Shown here: positions 7,495 to 8,789 of the stretch, piece after piece
Position numbering within the stretch: the first letter of the stretch is position 1
How the letters are laid out: each line of letters opens with the position of its first letter
Source of the DNA: Bacteroidales bacterium UBA1735
Lineage (GTDB): Bacteria; Bacteroidota; Bacteroidia; Bacteroidales; Paludibacteraceae
Reading direction: 5' to 3'
NCBI GenBank assembly: GCA_002315745.1
Contig: DCID01000042.1
Coordinates: 41,189-49,977, forward strand
Length of the DNA: 8,789 nt
Notes under the pieces: generated by a model
The model's database searches: none
Seen by the model: the letters and a program-made list of their open reading frames with translations, nothing else
Told to the model about the DNA's origin: nothing
Translations under genes and position numbers: made by a program

Positions 7495-8052
7495 CTACTC
7501 TTTCTCTACATCGTTGAAACCAAGTTCCAGAGGTGTTTGACGGTCGAAGATCGTGACAACCACTCTGAGTTTGTGCTTATCCGGCATTACCTCGGCGATG
7601 ACACCATTGAAACCATTGAAGGCTCCATTGGTGACTTTCACTTTCTCGCCGACTATGTAAGTCTCTTCGCATATCACTTCTGCCTCGGATTCGTTTGCTG
7701 CACCGATGATCTTATTGATCTCGGCTTGAGGAACGGGTGCTGGCTTGATATTGTTCTTACCACCATCGCTCAAGAATCCTAATACATTAGGGATGTTACG
7801 GAGTAAAGGATAGCACTCATCTTGAAGATCGCATTCTACAAGGATATATCCCGGAAGCATGTTACGCTCCTTAACGGTGCGTTTGCCATTCTTGAGGGCT
7901 ACTACCTTTTCAGTAGGAATAAGTACCTGCGAAATGTATTCACGGAAAATGGGCGAAGTGACGAGCGCACCTTCGATGTACTCCTTCACTTTATTCTCCT
8001 TACCGCTGATAGCGCGGAGAACATACCATTTTAAGTTGTTTATTTCTGCCAT
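7495..8052 (-). CDS. nusG: Transcription termination/antitermination factor NusG
   Basis: NusG binds the RNA polymerase clamp, influences elongation and pausing, and links polymerase to Rho or to ribosomal protein S10. The protein is 185 residues, a normal length. The N-terminal NGN domain spans about residues 7-115 and shows WYVLRAISGKENKVKEYIE (9-27), the VLIPTEKV strand (43-50) and PGYILVE (67-73). The C-terminal KOW domain covers about 131-185, with GEKVKVTNGAFNGFNGVIAE (135-154). The start at 8050-8052 follows an AT-rich spacer with no SD sequence, and the stop is TAG. It lies between secE and rplK, its standard position. It looks like the housekeeping NusG, not a specialised paralogue of the UpxY type, because of its location and complete NGN and KOW domains. 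Confidence 0.97.
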   Translation of the reverse strand: MAEINNLKWYVLRAISGKENKVKEYIEGALVTSPIFREYISQVLIPTEKVVALKNGKRTVKERNMLPGYILVECDLQDECYPLLRNIPNVLGFLSDGGKNNIKPAPVPQAEINKIIGAANESEAEVICEETYIVGEKVKVTNGAFNGFNGVIAEVMPDKHKLRVVVTIFDRQTPLELGFNDVEKE

Positions 8053-8076
8053 AACTCAAAATTAAAAATTTAAAAA

Positions 8077-8265
8077 TTAGAACAGACCGTAAACAGCGGA
8101 CATAATACTTTCGAAGCACCAGTCCATAGCCCATACGATTAATGCTAGAATAATGGAAGCTACTAACACTAATACTGAACTTTTGGACAGTTCTTTACTT
8201 GTTGGCCAACTGACTTTGTAAACCAGTTCGTCATACGACTCCTTGATGTTTTCTACGAGTTTCAT
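8077..8265 (-). CDS. secE: Preprotein translocase subunit SecE
   Basis: This 62-residue protein is the short, single-span form of SecE, the clamp that wraps and stabilises SecY in the SecYEG inner-membrane channel. Residues about 8-27 form the conserved amphipathic segment, with YDELVYKVSWPT including the W-P pair typical of SecE. Residues about 30-49 (SSVLVLVASIILALIVWAMD) are the single membrane helix. The C-terminus is short. I chose the ATG at 8263-8265 because family similarity begins at MKLVENIKESY. The frame stays open further upstream, but that extension lacks SecE similarity and would run into the tRNA gene. No SD sequence precedes the start, as is usual in Bacteroidota. nusG follows after a 24-bp spacer that is almost pure A/T. 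The secE-nusG pairing is near universal and supports the call. Confidence 0.95.
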   Translation of the reverse strand: MKLVENIKESYDELVYKVSWPTSKELSKSSVLVLVASIILALIVWAMDWCFESIMSAVYGLF

Positions 8266-8297
8266 ATAATGTAGATTTATTTTAATATTCACAACAA

Positions 8298-8322
8298 CAT
8301 TTGGCGTCATTGACGTCAAATG
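8298..8322 (-). repeat. 25-bp imperfect inverted repeat upstream of secE
   Basis: Arms 8298-8309 and 8311-8322 match at 11 of 12 positions around a single central base. The core TTGACGTCAA (8310-8319) is a perfect 10-bp palindrome. The repeat ends 32 bp before the secE start. As RNA the tight centre must open, leaving about ten pairs with one A-C mismatch; what follows (TTGTTGTGAATATT) is only weakly U-rich. It could be a dyad for a DNA-binding protein, a weak terminator or attenuator after tRNA-Trp, or a secE leader hairpin. The sequence does not decide between these. Confidence 0.5.
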
Positions 8323-8341
8323 GAAGCTATGTTTGTAACAG

Positions 8342-8381
8342 AACTCCGGTTTTGCTTGCAAAAGCGAAGCTTCACAGAGTT
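8342..8381 (-). other. Structured trailer directly after tRNA-Trp
   Basis: Right behind the tRNA 3' end there are several short, mutually competing inverted repeats. AACTC (8342-8346) pairs with GAGTT (8377-8381). TTTTGC/GCAAAA lies at 8350-8363. GCTT/AAGC arms overlap at 8354-8372, and the palindrome GAAGCTTC is at 8366-8373. There is no U-tract, so I do not call a terminator. The likely sense is a folded 3' trailer of a tRNA precursor that continues into secE. Confidence 0.35.
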
Positions 8382-8455
8382 TGGCACGAAAGGCAGGAAT
8401 CGAACCCACATTGACGGTTTTGGAGACCGCTCTCCTACCATTGGAGGACTTTCGT
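8382..8455 (-). tRNA. tRNA-Trp (anticodon CCA)
   Basis: A complete 74-nt cloverleaf reads from 8455 down to 8382. The acceptor stem is ACGAAAG with CTTTCGT, seven pairs. The D arm is CTCC, loop AATGGTA, GGAG. The anticodon arm is GCGGT, loop CTCCAAA, ACCGT, with the CCA anticodon at 8421-8423. The variable loop is 4 nt (CAAT). The T arm is GTGGG, loop TTCGATT, CCTGC, with one T-G and one G-T pair. The discriminator base is G and the terminal CCA is encoded in the DNA (8382-8384). Invariant positions U8, A14, G18-G19 and the TTC of the T loop are all present. It decodes UGG. It sits between tuf and secE, probably inside their transcript. Confidence 0.97.
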
Positions 8456-8460
8456 TCGTC

Positions 8461-8513
8461 GGAAGTGGATCGCCTAATAGAAATCGCGCGCGATTTAGAT
8501 GGCTCTCACTTCC
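8461..8513 (-). other. Long interrupted stem-loop in the tRNA-Trp 5' leader
   Basis: Three nested paired segments lie here: GGAAGTG (8461-8467) with CACTTCC (8507-8513), a GCC/GGC inner pair, and the central perfect 16-bp palindrome AAATCGCGCGCGATTT (8481-8496). Internal loops separate them. The base of the stem lies 5 nt upstream of the tRNA 5' end (8455). The likeliest role is a precursor-RNA fold for processing of a tuf-tRNA-secE transcript, but a DNA-level protein site at the GC-rich palindrome cannot be excluded. I see no good match to the Bacteroides promoter consensus (TTTG, then TAnnTTTG) in this spacer. Confidence 0.5.
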
Positions 8514-8519
8514 TCCTCT

Positions 8520-8549
8520 CCAAACAACAAGTTTGCACTTGTTGTTTGG
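8520..8549 (-). other. Perfect 12-bp stem-loop just after the tuf stop
   Basis: Arms at 8520-8531 and 8538-8549 are perfectly complementary (CCAAACAACAAG against CTTGTTGTTTGG) around a 6-nt loop at 8532-8537. The structure begins 21 nt after the tuf stop. On the transcribed minus strand it is followed by a purine run (AGAGGAGGAAG) rather than uridines, so it does not look like a standard intrinsic terminator for tuf. On the plus strand it is followed by TTTT and would look more like one. It may protect the tuf 3' end, mark a processing point, or pause polymerase. The pairing is seen directly; the function is inferred. Confidence 0.6.
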
Positions 8550-8570
8550 TTTTATAGAGGAAATGACTGT

Positions 8571-8789
8571 TTAGTCAAGAATCTTGGTGATTTGGCCAGA
8601 ACCAACGGTACGACCACCTTCACGGATAGCGAAACGTAGACCCTCAGAGCAAGCTACCGGATAGATGAGCTTAACAGTGATCTCTAAGTTATCGCCAGGC
8701 ATTACCATCTCAGTTCCTTCTGGTAAAGTGATCTCACCAGTAACGTCCATGGTACGGATGTAGAACTGAGGACGATATTTGTTGTGGAA
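8571..8789 (-). CDS. tuf: Elongation factor Tu, C-terminal part (5' end outside window)
   Basis: EF-Tu is the GTPase that carries aminoacyl-tRNA to the ribosomal A site in the cytoplasm. Only the last 72 codons and the TAA stop (8571-8573) are in the window; the frame is open through the right edge. The visible part is beta-barrel domain 3. It starts FHNKYRPQFY, continues through TLPEGTEMVMPGDN and LIYPVA, and ends with the highly conserved GLRFAIREGGRTVGSGQ block followed by ITKILD. The alanine in RFAIREGG, which is changed in some kirromycin-resistant EF-Tu mutants of other bacteria, is the usual one. The GTPase domain and the start codon are not visible. The gene lies upstream of tRNA-Trp and secE, a common bacterial arrangement. 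Identification is by direct recognition of the conserved domain and is very secure. Confidence 0.97.
   Translation of the reverse strand, partial: FHNKYRPQFYIRTMDVTGEITLPEGTEMVMPGDNLEITVKLIYPVACSEGLRFAIREGGRTVGSGQITKILD

Noticed and set aside
8266..8409. N-terminal extension of secE up to 8409
   Set aside because: The extra codons have no SecE similarity, and the extension overlaps the tRNA-Trp gene. MKLVENIKESY is the family start.
8456..8570. A dedicated promoter for tRNA-Trp/secE
   Set aside because: I searched the minus strand for TTTG followed after 19-21 bases by TAnnTTTG and found only poor matches. Co-transcription with tuf is the simpler reading.
8320..8574. Plus-strand open frame of 84 codons in the tuf-tRNA-secE spacer
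   Set aside because: It runs antisense through the whole tRNA and the hairpins, and overlaps the tuf stop. No protein-like features.
1..8789. A novel defence, mobile or biosynthetic system
   Set aside because: Every coding region is a core translation, transcription or secretion gene in standard order. No transposase, integrase, CRISPR repeats or unknown genes were seen.

Overview
The window is a housekeeping locus with every gene on the minus strand. In transcription order, right to left, it reads tuf (3' end only), tRNA-Trp(CCA), secE, nusG, rplK, rplA, rplJ, rplL, rpoB, rpoC (5' part only). The protein sequences point to Bacteroidota, most likely Bacteroidales. RpoB is 1270 residues and reads like Bacteroides-group beta subunits. 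The EF-Tu tail begins FHNKYRPQFY. The start regions are AT-rich and, with one exception, have no Shine-Dalgarno (SD) sequence. This is recognition from memory, not a database search, and I do not name a genus.

Layout: 8571-8789 is the C-terminal 72 codons of EF-Tu. 8456-8570 is a spacer that is almost all stem-loop, leading into tRNA-Trp (8382-8455). 8266-8381 is a structured trailer and spacer containing a 25-bp inverted repeat. secE (8077-8265) and nusG (7495-8052) follow, 24 bp apart. A 106-bp spacer with a foldable leader precedes rplK (6966-7388). rplA (6259-6948) and rplJ (5714-6238) then follow with gaps of only 17 and 20 bp. The rplJ-rplL spacer carries a 19-bp tandem repeat. rplL (5248-5628) is followed by a strong hairpin with a U-tract, then rpoB (1292-5104). 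rpoC starts 12 bp after the rpoB stop, behind a perfect SD sequence, and runs off the left edge. No gene-free stretch exceeds 300 bases.

Together the genes supply translation elongation (EF-Tu, tRNA-Trp), the L11/L1 and L10/L12 stalk proteins, the secretion channel subunit SecE, the elongation and termination factor NusG, and the two catalytic RNA polymerase subunits. Expression can be tuned by the spacers: the rplL-rpoB hairpin lies where other bacteria reduce rpoBC relative to ribosomal protein output, and the rplK leader lies where L1 feedback is known elsewhere.

I see no mobile element, CRISPR array, defence system or novel gene cassette. The points worth a second look are all in the intergenic DNA and RNA.
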